Source: Manduca sexta
Taxonomy: Eukaryota > Arthropoda > Insecta > Lepidoptera > Sphingidae
Direction: 5' to 3'
NCBI RefSeq assembly: GCF_014839805.1
Contig: NC_051121.1
Span: forward strand, 2,773,116 to 2,837,115
Length of the DNA: 64,000 nucleotides
Each line of letters opens with the position of its first letter. The stretch's first letter is position 1. The notes beneath the pieces were generated by a model, which saw only the letters and a program-made list of their open reading frames with translations, was not told the origin of the DNA and ran no database searches. Shown here in pieces: positions 25,001 through 35,912 of this stretch. Position numbers and translations under genes: made by a program.

Positions 25001-25346
25001 ATCACAAGAAAATGTAATAACAGAACTCTCAAGCAAATCGGAAACACGTCCCAAAAACGTTAAGCGAGAGTTTTCAAGAAAAACCGTCCAACTTTACATG
25101 GATAACGTAATGGATATTTCCAATTCCTCAGATTAAGCCCAAGTCATATTATCCTAATGGTAAAGCCAATATCTTTACGAGTTCTAAGCTGAACGCTGCC
25201 ACAAATGACTTACTCAAAGTTTCAATCCATAAAAATTACTTAATATCGTTGCAGTCCATTTTAAATACTATTATGCACTTCAAACGGGTAATCAACAAAT
25301 TTCTCAATTTAGTGTACAAAGAACGCGTGTTTTTTTAGCTAATGAC
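22024..25346. other. Non-coding DNA, no gene seen
   Basis: No frame with domain content. GC-richer patches lie at about 23090-23180, 23520-23650 and 24170-24250. The 98-aa and 91-aa minus-strand frames here have no recognisable motif. Confidence 0.5.
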
Positions 25347-25354
25347 TGCATATC

Positions 25355-25509
25355 AAGTGGCGAAGAGTCCATATAACCCGATTCCTGCCGGCTGCCCTTT
25401 ATGTAGAATCTAGTTATCATTAGAAAGATTCGTGGACCGCATTTGAGCATATTAGTACCAAGATATTGTGTCGGGTTCCCTTCCGCAACCTTTTTTACTT
25501 TCGCCACCG
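25355..25509 (-). mobile_element. hAT-type MITE, copy C
   Basis: Reverse orientation. The plus strand starts aagtggcgaagag and ends ctttcgccaccg. Read on the minus strand it has the family order: gaaagtaaa, gggaacccgacacaatat, a gatt/ctaatgataactagattctac segment, then gggcagccggcaggaatcgg. At 155 bp it is about 10 bp shorter than copies B, D and E. The adjacent 8-mers (tgcatatc and cagtatac) do not form a clear target duplication. Confidence 0.75.
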
Positions 25510-25574
25510 CAGTATACCGATAGTAATTATTTCACCATTTTTAGATGCATCTACCTTGTTTATCTCTGCACCAC

Positions 25575-25662
25575 CCTAAAGTCGACTGGTAGAAAATGCC
25601 TTTGGCATTAAATCCGCCTATATACTTCTCTATGTATAAAGTGTAGAAATAAATAAATAAAA
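25575..25662 (+). repeat. LINE 3'-end fragment
   Basis: Contains ctggtagaaaatgcctttgg, cattaaatccgcc and a terminal aaataaataaataaa run. I recognise this arrangement as the 3' terminus of a common lepidopteran non-LTR retrotransposon. No coding part remains upstream. Confidence 0.55.
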
Positions 25663-27134
25663 AGATCATTGTGGTATGTTATATATTCCGTACGTCGTAG
25701 TCGTAGTTCTAGGTTGAACTCGCAAGAGGAGCAACCCTGGGTGTGTCCAATTCCAATAAAAGCCACCTTGCCTAACATTAAAATTATTCCGTGATATTCG
25801 TCAGCCTCGCCACTATCATATCAACAGCTTTGTCTTTTGTCTAAACTACACATTTTATAAAAGCATATTTCAGTATATAGTTATTTATTTAAGCATGCAC
25901 AGTCAGCCACAGAAGTAGCTGAACTAATTCAAAACTTCAAAAAGCTTACACACGATCAGTTCAATAAAAAAAATGTTCGTAAGGAGTAAAGAAAATTTAT
26001 TTTATTTTTGTGAAAAACGAAAAATGTACTAAAGTGTACAGGCGATTTGAATTTTTGTATTTATTTAATTATTTATATCGGCTACTACACAATTCAATTT
26101 AAATCAACATCAAAGACATAAAGTATAATGACATGAAAATATGTATGTCAATATACCGACACAATATTGAACCCTTGATATTGACTCCTTCTATCTACCA
26201 TATCCACTACTTTTAACCCCGAATTTTCACCCTAAAACGTATACAGGGGTTCTGTGATTCATTACCTTAGAGACGGGAGGGTACAGGGCCGCGGAGAGTC
26301 CCGGAGGGGGGGGCGCTCTGTTGTTTCCTTGTTACGGCCGCGCCGAGACGAGCCGATTACATGATTAATTGTGTTTTGTTATATCACCGGTACATCGTAC
26401 TATAATGAATATTTACCGTATTGTCGGTGGTCTGTACTAAGGTAAGTAAGTATATAACTTTTTGAATTAATCTTGTTGTATATTTGAGTTGGGATTTTCA
26501 ATAAATATTTTATATTTAGAAATGTTTTATTGTCCTAGTAGCACAACGGTTTTATATTGCATAATCTCCTTAAATATAGCCGATAACATTTCATCCTACA
26601 AGACCAACGTTTATCGACAGACGCCACAATTACGTCGGCCTGTCTTCATTGATGTTCTTTAGCGAACTTGAAAATACAGCAATTCATCGAATATGGGTGA
26701 ATTTTAATCATTTTTAACAACAGAGGGTCGGTGACCCACATTTACAAATATATTTAAGAAAGGCTTAGGTTATACGATCGTCCATCTCTTTGACGGTCAC
26801 CAAACTATAAACAGATACATTATACAATCCTATTTAGAAATATATAATAAAACATTCTTTAAGAGTACCTTTACCTACATATTTAATTTAAATAAAAATA
26901 GTTATGAAGGGAGTAGTTGACACTTGAATTCCTACAGAACTTAAACAAGCTTCATAGTGCAATTAAATCACTTTCAAATGAGAATTTATAGATGGGGATC
27001 ATCGATACGTGTTATGATGCATACTTAAGCATTGGAGAGGTGATGTTCAAACGATTCACTTCAGTTTATGAACAAGTTACAAACAAATACATCAATGTCA
27101 TACGCCGACACATATTGTGGATTTATATAAATAA
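25663..27134. other. Non-coding DNA, no gene seen
   Basis: AT-rich apart from a GC-rich patch at 26270-26360, which contains an 8-G run (cggaggggggggcgctctg). No coding evidence. Confidence 0.5.
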
Positions 27135-27137
27135 GCT

Positions 27138-27255
27138 CACGCCTTTATCCCTAATGACGTAAGCAAAAGGAAATAAAATTACCAAAGATTTGTAAAGCTT
27201 GTTCCGTCCCATGATAAGACAGAAGACGCTTCATTGGCCTTCATAGAAAGAAGTC
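27138..27255 (+). repeat. Interspersed repeat family Y, copy
   Basis: Contains cacgcctttatccctaatg, a cttgttccgtcccatgat segment and cttcattggcctt. The order matches the lepidopteran repeat also seen at 27318, 50036 and 52058. Degenerate and non-coding. Confidence 0.5.
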
Positions 27256-27317
27256 AATTCAAAAACTCATGAGTAAATACGTTTATTAATACACATCCAT
27301 AACTAAAAATATTTAAA

Positions 27318-27500
27318 CACACACACGCACGCCTTTAATCTCCGAAGCTGTAGGCAACGGTGCAATTGGTGCATCCACTTTGCACCATGCGTATTCCGCA
27401 CCATGATGTGATACGGGACAAGCTTAATGCTATATCGGGAAAAAATTTTAGTCTCCGGGCTGATACTGAGTAGAGAAACTTAATATTACTTTGCCCGACT
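27318..27500 (+). repeat. Interspersed repeat family Y, second adjacent copy
   Basis: Begins with a short (AC)n run, then acgcctttaatctccg, gtattccgcaccatgatgtg, ctatatcggga, gggctgatactgagtagag and actttgcccgact. Better preserved than the copy 60 bp upstream. Both point the same way, so this is either two insertions or a local duplication. Confidence 0.6.
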
Positions 27501-27532
27501 GTATAGTATATTAACGTAAAAAAAAGAAAAAA

Positions 27533-27662
27533 TTAAAATTAAACTACTTTTTGCATTTTTCATGGTCACGGGGGGACTGAAGGCTGCAAAGTCTTCGAAA
27601 CATTGGGAGAAAATTAAAATACAAAAAACCGCGATAGAATCCGAAAAGTAGTTTAATTTTAA
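27533..27662. repeat. Foldback-like repeat with 19-bp inverted arms
   Basis: Arms ttaaaattaaactactttt (27533-27551) and its exact complement at 27644-27662 enclose 92 bp containing catggtcacgggggg, gactgaaggctgcaaag and ccgcgatagaatccg. I recall similar repeats with a cgaaacgtcggg-type core in insects. The sequence could form a long stem-loop. Non-coding. Confidence 0.65.
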
Positions 27663-28404
27663 TGTCTAACATTCGCGTAAACATAAGAAATCATTATAGA
27701 AGAAGAAATTGTTGTTTTTTTCTTAAACATCATCTCTATAACTACTAGTCTGAACTAACAAATCTTCCAATAATTATTACATTATCCCCAGCCGTTATAG
27801 TCCACTTTTTATCCCGAATACTATAAGTCGAACAGAACCACGAGCACGTGCTACTTCGACGGACTGGACATCATAATAAAGCAAATTTGCCAAAATCGAT
27901 TTGTTTTCAAGACCGATAGGTTTATTGGCCTTGTCTATTGAAAATGCATCAAATAAAAGGTAATTTCAAAATTCCTATTCATCCCGCCCGATGTTCATGC
28001 TGCCTTTTTGTGAAAACATTTCATATTGCGAGCGGGATCTGTGCCAACTGTTAGTTAAATTCTTTTTTCGTACAAGTCTCGTTGTGTAAATTTTTTGACT
28101 TGCGTAAGTTACTTTTTTAGTTAAACCGTTCTGTGTTGTATTCTTATGTATTAATATTGTGTTGTATTGTGTAAAAACCAATGGCATGCCCATATTTTAC
28201 GGTAAATTTTTTTTTGTTAAACCTGTGTTATTTAATGGGTTCGTAAAACCCTATCGATTGTCTGATAGTAAGAATCTAAAAACGGATGTGTTGGCAAAAG
28301 CTACGCAATATAAAATAATTATACTTTCTACCAAATTCTTGACCGGAATCCTTCATAGGAAATCAATTGGAAACAATCCACACAACGTTTAATTTTTTTA
28401 TCTA
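27663..28404. other. Non-coding DNA, no gene seen
   Basis: AT-rich. The overlapping short frames on both strands around 27975-28392 show no domain and are probably chance. Confidence 0.45.
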
Positions 28405-28560
28405 TATACGTGCACAGCTAAGTGACCCCAAGCACCTGACGGTAAGTGGAGTGCGGTCCAATGATGCCGAGGAGTAATCATCACTCTTCACTCCACACAA
28501 TTATACCGGCCTGTTGAAATCGGATATACACAGGCTAATTTATTAGTATCACAAATAGAT
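28405..28560 (-). repeat. Interspersed repeat family X, copy 3 (reverse)
   Basis: The plus strand reads acgtgcacagctaagtgacc, gcacctgacggtaagtggag, cacaattataccggcc and atatacacaggct. This is the reverse complement of the 3' two thirds of the repeat at 6180-6460 (cagcctgtgtatatcc, ccggcataattgt, tatcaggtgcagtggggtca). Confidence 0.6.
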
Positions 28561-28912
28561 AACGCTGTAACTATTTACTTTTTAATAATTAATTTATATA
28601 GGTGACAGAATAACAATTATTGTAGCAAATATTATAAGCGGTAAGTTAAATATATCCCGTGATGTCGGCTCCCAAAATGCGAACAAATATAAATGTTAGC
28701 GGAAGCTGTAAGCCGCTGTGAACGCAGAGGGCACGGTGAGGGGACTAGCGATTACTATTAAACATAACTAATTACGATTATAAAACAAGCATGGAGTTCT
28801 AATGTTAATTGTATTTCAATAATACTTATTTTATGTATGTGGGATCGCCGGTGGAGGAGAATCAAAACTAAGTCATACTACCCAGTTACGGGCAACTGCA
28901 ATTTATAAAATA
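28561..28912. other. Non-coding DNA, no gene seen
   Basis: Short AT-rich stretch before mariner copy 2. The string ggatcgccggtgga at 28850 also occurs in the RTE stub at 49012, but the match is too short to call an insertion. Confidence 0.4.
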
Positions 28913-28914
28913 TA

Positions 28915-30221
28915 CCTAGTCTTGCCATAAATATTGTAATAAAGAAAAAAGAAAATTGTTAACTGCAAATAACATTTATTACTTTTACAGTGTGTCAGTT
29001 TAATACATAAATATAAAACAATTAAAAATATAAAAAGCTTATTCGAAGTGGTCTCCATTGGCTGCAATACAGTCCTTTAAACGATGAGGCCAGTTATCAA
29101 TAGAAGCACGCACTCTTTCCATGGGAAAATTCTTCACTGCCAATCGTATAGATTGTTTTAGGGACTCCAAATTATCATGGCGTTTAGAGCAAGCTGTACT
29201 CTCTAAAACTGACCACAAATCATAATCCAGCGGATTAAGATCGGGACTAGACGACGGCCAGTCTTCAGCTCTGATGAAGTCCGAAACGTTCGATTCCAAC
29301 CAAGACTGCGTGGACCGAGCTTTATGACCCGGCGCCGAGTCTTGCTGGAAGGACCATACTTGGTTATTGAACATGGTGATGTTAAGGGGCTTAACTACCT
29401 TCTCAAGAATGGTATCTTGATACACTTGTGCCGATGTTTTGATACCTTTTTCACAAAAATATGGCTCAGTCACTCCTTCATAGCTAACACCCCACCAAAC
29501 CATCACTGAAGTCGGATAATGTCCACGTTGCACTCTGTCGACTAATTGGGAAGCTTCCTTAGAGCTTTGAGCATAAATACGGTCATTTTGTTTGTTAAAA
29601 TGTTGCTCAATTGTAAAAATTTTCTCATCCGTAAACAAAATTTTTCTGTGACCTCCCTTTGCGTACCGCTTCAGTAGTTGTTTCGATTTTACCACCCTAT
29701 TCTTCTTTAAATTATCAGTTAAGAAATGGCCAGTGCGTCTCTTATAGGCTGCAAGTCCTAAGTCATCTTTTAAAATACGCGACATGGTTCTAGGTGCTAT
29801 CTTCATTTCCCGAGATAAAATCTTTTGCTTTCGGACAGGATTTCTTCGAATTCTTTCCCTTACTGCTTTGACCACCTTTTTCGTACGAACACTACGTGGA
29901 CGGCCAGATCTTTTTCTGTCACAAACAGAGGAGGTCTCATTGTACCTATTAATAGCCCGGTACACAAACATTTTACTAATACCAAGTGTATGGAGAGTTT
30001 TAAAAATTGCATTTGGCTCCATACCTACTTTGTGTAATGCTATCACAGCGATTCGGTTCTCTTTATCACCCCACACCATTTTAATATCGCAAAATATTTT
30101 ACAATGTATTGGCGCCAAAATGAGAAAACACAATGAACAATCGTATAAAAATGACAGATTCGAAATTCAAATGTAATATTTTTTTATAATTAAGTGTAAC
30201 AGTATTTATGGCCAGACTAAG
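28915..30221 (-). mobile_element. maT-type mariner element, copy 2 (intact, inverted)
   Basis: 1307 bp, flanked by TA at 28913-28914 and 30222-30223. The ends match copy 1: the plus-strand start is cctagtcttgccataaata and the end is tatttatggccagactaag. It is in opposite orientation to copies 1 and 3. The encoded protein is identical to that of copy 1, so the insertion is recent on an evolutionary scale. Confidence 0.95.
29039..30079 (-). CDS. maT-type (DD37D) mariner transposase, copy 2
   Basis: A 346-aa transposase from the ATG whose complement is at 30077-30079. The frame upstream to 30133 has only a TTG start. Residue for residue it equals the copy 1 product: N-terminal helix-turn-helix pair, GRPR at 59-62, and catalytic D151, D247 and D285 with 37 residues between the last two (DD37D). 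It is uninterrupted, so the enzyme could be active and could also mobilise the frameshifted copy 3 in trans, because the ends are the same. There are no host genes near enough to suggest co-option. Confidence 0.95.
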   Translation of the reverse strand: MVWGDKENRIAVIALHKVGMEPNAIFKTLHTLGISKMFVYRAINRYNETSSVCDRKRSGRPRSVRTKKVVKAVRERIRRNPVRKQKILSREMKIAPRTMSRILKDDLGLAAYKRRTGHFLTDNLKKNRVVKSKQLLKRYAKGGHRKILFTDEKIFTIEQHFNKQNDRIYAQSSKEASQLVDRVQRGHYPTSVMVWWGVSYEGVTEPYFCEKGIKTSAQVYQDTILEKVVKPLNITMFNNQVWSFQQDSAPGHKARSTQSWLESNVSDFIRAEDWPSSSPDLNPLDYDLWSVLESTACSKRHDNLESLKQSIRLAVKNFPMERVRASIDNWPHRLKDCIAANGDHFE

Positions 30222-30223
30222 TA

Positions 30224-31479
30224 TAAACACAATTTTTATTCAATACTTCACTTGCGGATCATATGGTATCGAACAATCAATCGTGACTAATCTATTTGTA
30301 TTAACTCCCTTTATTTCAAATCTTACGTCCATTCTATCTAGGAACACCGGGGATATAACATGGAAATTCAATTGTATATACAATTTCTATTATATGTATC
30401 GTACCTTATACGTTCTCTATCACTCCTTATTACTGAGATAGTACTAACCATTGTTAAATATAAGAAAACATTAACTTCACCCGCTATCTCTCATAAACGT
30501 ATACAATCCCAATGCGATATCAAACGGCAACACACGTTCACTTACCTTTGTTACCGAATGTATTAATATCATACAATATGATCGACGCCTAATGACGGGT
30601 CTCGTGTTGCGGCCAAATTAATGGTATTTGTACGCGATTTTAACGGGAAATTGTAGCTGGTGGATACTTTATTGGACATGATTTGTTTTACACCTAGTAA
30701 TTTTGGTTAATAACTATTAATATTGTATAGATATTTATATAGATAAATTAACAAAACACGCAAGTCATGAATACCGAGTAAGGCGCAATGTATTTCTTTC
30801 ATAGAAAATAAACGAAGTAAAAATACTCAGAGCATACACTGCATATGAACACCCTCTTTGGCAGGGGATTGGCGACAGAGTACTGATAGCAATTGCATAT
30901 AAAGATTCCTACAATCGGGCGGCAGTAACAATAAAAACCATTAAAATAAATGTAGATCTTACAATAAAATCGTAGAATTGCACAATGCACAAATTCAGTG
31001 ATAGTAACAACCGTGAGGAAGAAAAAGCATCGCGTCGGCGTCTTGGGACGTCTCATTAACAAAACGACGCGACGTACAACCACGTCACAGCGAAACGCGA
31101 CCTAGTAAAACTGTTTCTAGGAAGTATTATCACCATATCGCGTCACCCGTCTTATGGTAAGTGAAACATATAAAAATTGTGACTGTCCTAAAATGAGAAG
31201 CACCAAATTTAATAAATAATTCATAAATACCCTTTAAAATTTACAAAATACAAAACAAAAACACACATCAGAAAGGTAGATAGATAGCTTTTCGCCGTAA
31301 CTGTTGCGTTCCATGATGTGATGAATTATTGTTAGTCTACGCAGTATGTGTACTAGATAAATGTCCAAAATAATATCTAATCCTAGCCAAAAAAATTCCA
31401 AACCCATCTTGTAAATACCACGTACATTAAGCTGTGAACAGAAATGCCAACGAGTTCACTAAATTAGCTCCATAGCACA
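30224..31479. other. AT-rich non-coding DNA, no gene seen
   Basis: No domain-bearing frame. A family Y-like scrap (gcgttccatgatgtgatg) is at 31305-31322. Confidence 0.45.
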
Positions 31480-31630
31480 CGAGCGTGCGGTTCCACAATA
31501 TTCGGCGGAGGTGGATGTTTGACCGTCAAGACAAATATCTGCCGCCCCCGTCCCGCCGCGCACCGCCCCCGCCCCGCCCCGCACCGCCACGTCACGGGCG
31601 GTTTATTAAATCTTCTCGGTCTCGTCCACC
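31480..31630. other. GC-rich block with CCGCCCC-type tandem units
   Basis: Strongly C-rich on the plus strand: ccgcccccgtcccgccgcgc is followed by several ccgcccc/cgcacc units to about 31592. The 63-aa minus-strand frame over it is Arg/Gly-rich by composition only. Function unknown. Confidence 0.4.
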
Positions 31631-34600
31631 GCAAACTAAGCAGCCAAATTAACATTGTGACATTCCGACTGAGTTGTTACAGGCCTTTTTAATATAGCAG
31701 AGCTTAGAAAAGATTTCAGTCACCGACTATTTTATAAATGGCAGCTGAGACTACGTATCAATATGTATCATGAATAAACCGAGTAAGATCGTTAACTAAG
31801 CAGTGGAAAATGTTTAACGTATTGTATCAATAAACGTTTGCAAAGTTCCGTTTGTAAATAGCAGCAATTGATTATAATTGTTAACTAGTAAGTACCAAGC
31901 TACATTAATTTTTACAAAGCATAACATTACTTGAGACATGAAACGTTAATTCTCATAATGCCCAATAACCACACTCTACAAAGTTATTCGCGCTTGCCTA
32001 GCCTCCGATAATTAAAACTGGAGTTACGTTCATATAGACTAAATTGAATACTAATAAATACCATCTATTGTTAGCCAAAAATTAAATAAGTTATATAACT
32101 GCATAACGCTGCACTATAGCACACCGTCGGGCGCACCGCTCGTGTCACTCAAGTGTGAGCTGCAAACATAACGCGCGAGAACAAAAGCGCAGTTGCCGAC
32201 GAGAACCGTCTCTCAGACGCGGCGACGCTAGGAACCAGGTCATGTGCCCACACCAGTCTCGCTTCTAATAATAATAATATATATACAAAGTTAAGGCGAC
32301 AATTACAAATGCAAACTTTCAGGCCATTAAAAATGCGACAAAATCATGAACGTAACAGCGACGGGCTCTTCTAATACCGTATCACAATATTTTTCCATTC
32401 TACAACGTAGCAGCGTAGCCATCGCCTACGTTTGCTACGTGGCTACGATCTATATACCAGGCACTACTAAAAGAAAAACCCTTCCTATTTCAACGTTATA
32501 ATTCCCAAAGCGATCCTTTAAAACTTGCTGAAGGAGTTTATTTTTCATGAGGATCGTTCTCACTCGCCGTTTAACGACGCCCACTCGCGCTAACTCGAAT
32601 ATAACAATTCTCACCGCGAATCACACCGGAAGTCTTATTACGTCATTTATAACTTTAACTCGAGCTCTGCGCTACTGTGGTAATAATATCGTATATTATG
32701 CAAAGTGAATGAACTGAAATATTTTCATTTCCTCTTTGTGGCTAAAACTACAAATTCATTTGAGAATAAGAGAAATTTGCGATGACAACGAATACGTAAT
32801 TGGCAACCAATAAAACCGACTAATTGATTTTTATACCACATACAATTCAGTCATCGAGTCAAGTGTTCATCTCCACAAACACCCTTATCCCTTCATTCTA
32901 TATAAACACATGCTTCAGAATTTAAACCTCCAAAACCTATCTTTACACGAACAGTGGAATTGATTCCGCGCGCTGTGGGATTACCAGACATCCGAAGAAA
33001 CGTATTGGAAGCGTCCTCGCCGCGCCCGCCGCAGCTCGCACCAACTCCAACTATTCCGACGGGTAATAGTTTAAAACTGAGATTATACGGTTCAGGGTCT
33101 AGATTTCATTTAACTAATTCAAATTCCAAATCGGTTTGCGCCATTGGACTATAATACCGTTAAGTTAGTTAAATAAGTGTCGGTCGTCTTACTTAAATCA
33201 AGGTAAGTGTTTTCTATTGTACTTAAACGCTTACAATATCAGAAGAATGGTGGTTACAGTGCCTATATTAAATATGGAATAGGGTTTAGAAGGGAAGTAA
33301 TGTGAGTTAAACACTTATTAAACTTAGGCGATGAGTCAAAAGACGTACACAATATTTCTAAGACAATCAAGTGTTTAAACTACATACAAGATCTTGATTA
33401 CTCGTTCAGAAAATTGAGGCCAGAACCTCACGATTTACAGCCAAGTACGCCGTCACTAAACTAACGAGGCGATAACGAAGACCGATGGAAATAAAAACAC
33501 GCTGTAATGCAATTTATCTTACAACGAATACTAGACGCAAAAGAACAGAAACCCAATTAAAAAAGATTGGTAAGAAACGAAACTACTCCACTAACCGTTC
33601 CCGCGAGGTGTTAACGTTACACAAGATGGAGTGTGTGCTCACCGTAATACAGTATACACTGAACGTTGTGTACCGTGAAGTACAACGCTCGCTTTATTAT
33701 AACCACGTAATGGCAAGCAATTTGAAAGATAATCGCGCGATTATTGCTTTTGTGTTTTGTAATTCATAACTCGCGTAAAAAGGAATTTTATTTTGAACGC
33801 AATTTTTCTTTAGAAACCTCTTGTTTCTTAGATGAACTCAAAATGCTCAGTGGGACCGAAAGACGCTTATAGTCTTTAGTAACCAGTATATAAGGCATGG
33901 TAATTTCAGATTAGGTAAACATGTGTGTCTAGGTATATTATATTTTTAATAGCTACTTATTTTTTTTATTATATAATTAATAGCTACACATCAGACCTTA
34001 TATTTGGTATGTAAGACAATTTACAATGTACAATTCTAAATTTGAACTTGGCTACACGTTATATTATAAACTGCTTAACTTGAAAGGTTATCTTTAGATT
34101 TTGGCAAACGACCGCTCATTAAAGCCTTGATTGCGGTGAACGATGCTCCAACGTACTTGCACACTCAGTGAGCTCGGGAATTCGCTTCGTCGCGTTCGTT
34201 AAATTGTATTTAATATAATTATTTATTAATGGACAGCTAAATCTATCCAAATAAAATTGTAGTACCTCAAATTTTGAATAAATAATTATTATTAAAACTT
34301 ACAATAAACATTAATTATTCGCATTGCATTACGTAATTATCCTATACACTGAAAAAATTCAATTAATTTTGGATAGACTTTCATTGGTAGATAAAGGATT
34401 TTTAGAAGTTAATTTAGAGTACATTTTATCTTAGAAGAATTCACGGGTAAAAAAAATATGGTTACAGAAATTGAGAATAGTACTAATCCGATCTTATTTT
34501 TAGGCAATTATACCATATAGAGCATTATTATTTATATCACTAAAGGTACAAAATATTCTTTTTACAATTCAAAAATTTGTCTACGACCTTTCCTTTCTGA

Positions 34601-34831
34601 GTCGACTTTACAATACTATTTTATTTTTAGAAAACTTAACAATAGGAAGACGCTTTTTATATCGCGTAAACGAAATGTCCATTGAATAAAAATAGAACGA
34701 CAATATATCATATAAAACTGGCAGCATTTACATAAAAGGAGCCAAAAGATCAAGCACAGTGACGTGCTTAAAGAGATCTAACTTAAATAAGTAATAATGT
34801 GCCATATTGAACCCTAACAGTATAAAATCCT
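31631..34831. other. Non-coding DNA, no gene seen
   Basis: AT-rich, with a GC-richer zone at 32110-32250 and a small cluster of CGTAGC/GCTACG motifs at 32406-32447. The 94-aa frame at 33485-33769 (plus strand) has no recognisable domain. Confidence 0.5.
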
Positions 34832-34839
34832 GCAGATAC

Positions 34840-35004
34840 CAGTGGCTAAAGGGGAAGTTTTCGAAAGGGAACCCTACACAACATGTAAGTACTAATAATA
34901 TGCATAAATGCGGCCCGCATCGTTCTTATGATTTGATTTTACATATATTACGAAAGGCAAAATGCCGGCGGGAATTGGGTTATAGGTACCCCCCTTAGCC
35001 ACTG
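34840..35004 (+). mobile_element. hAT-type MITE, copy D, with perfect 8-bp TSD
   Basis: A 165-bp element starting cagtggctaaagggg and ending ccccttagccactg, a near-perfect inverted pair. It is flanked by gcagatac on both sides (34832-34839 and 35005-35012). An 8-bp duplication with CAG/CTG ends is diagnostic of hAT elements. The interior shares aagggaaccctacacaacat, tatgcataaatgcg and gccggcgggaattgggtta with the other copies. No coding capacity. Confidence 0.9.
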
Positions 35005-35012
35005 GCAGATAC

Positions 35013-35773
35013 GTGTCATTATGCTTGCTTACTTTTTTACCTTTATACCAATATATTGATTCAGGAATATTATACTAACCTACCTTTGCGCCATGAAATG
35101 TAGAAAAGCTACGAATACTAACAAAGCCATATTTTCCCAGTTTACTTTTCCTGTATAACATTTGCATATTGACGAGCATTGAGCGCAGAAAATCCCTCAC
35201 GATAAAAACTATTCACAAACATCCACAACGACTGAATTTCATACACTGATACCACTGATAAGGTATCCCCGTCAGCGCGTGATACCAGGGCCTCATAAAT
35301 AACAAAGCACCAAAACCCGGCACCCAACGCGGCCGGCGGATCTAAGGCATATTCGCGTTTTACGACCTCCGTTCGGTTCCGGGAACACTCGCCTAATAAA
35401 TTCTACACATCAATTACAACGAGTAACTAAATGTATTTTATGTGTGAGTGACAAATATTAATAGCAAAGACGTTATACCTTTCTGCTAGTATTTCAGTGC
35501 TCTTTGTTGTGGCCGCACAAGAATGTCTTCCAATAATATTCCTATGCCATTAATGGTACAGTGTACAATAATATGTACAAGTGAATGTGGGACATGAAAA
35601 TGTAGCGAGCAAGTAGTAATTCTATTATATTAATACTAGGTATTGCTTATGCATTTGCCTGCGCGTAAAGCCTTCCCTACTAAAAAAGGCCCTAAAATAC
35701 TATAGGACACCAGCACCTTCTATTTAAAAATTCATTATTTCTCATGGGAGCAAATAACCGAGATAAAAAAAGC
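35013..35773. other. Non-coding DNA, no gene seen
   Basis: No recognisable gene. A GC-richer patch lies around 35315-35390. Confidence 0.45.
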
Positions 35774-35912
35774 GTATATTTTATCCAGAACATGGTCTAT
35801 CTATGTGGAAAATTTCATCCAAATCCGTTGTTGTTTCTGCGTTTACTTTAAACAAGCGTACAAACATCCAAGCATTTTGACAAACTTTCGCATTTATAAC
35901 ATTAATAAGAAA
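35774..35912 (+). repeat. Interspersed repeat family Z, copy 2
   Basis: Contains gtggaaaatttcatccaaat, a tttactttaaacaagcgtac segment and caaactttcgcatttataac, matching the repeat at 14328-14475. Confidence 0.6.

Noticed and set aside
25347..25517. 8-bp target duplication around MITE copy C
   Set aside because: tgcatatc and cagtatac do not match convincingly.
28848..28864. Additional RTE fragment
   Set aside because: Only ggatcgccggtgga is shared with the 49005 stub; too short to call.
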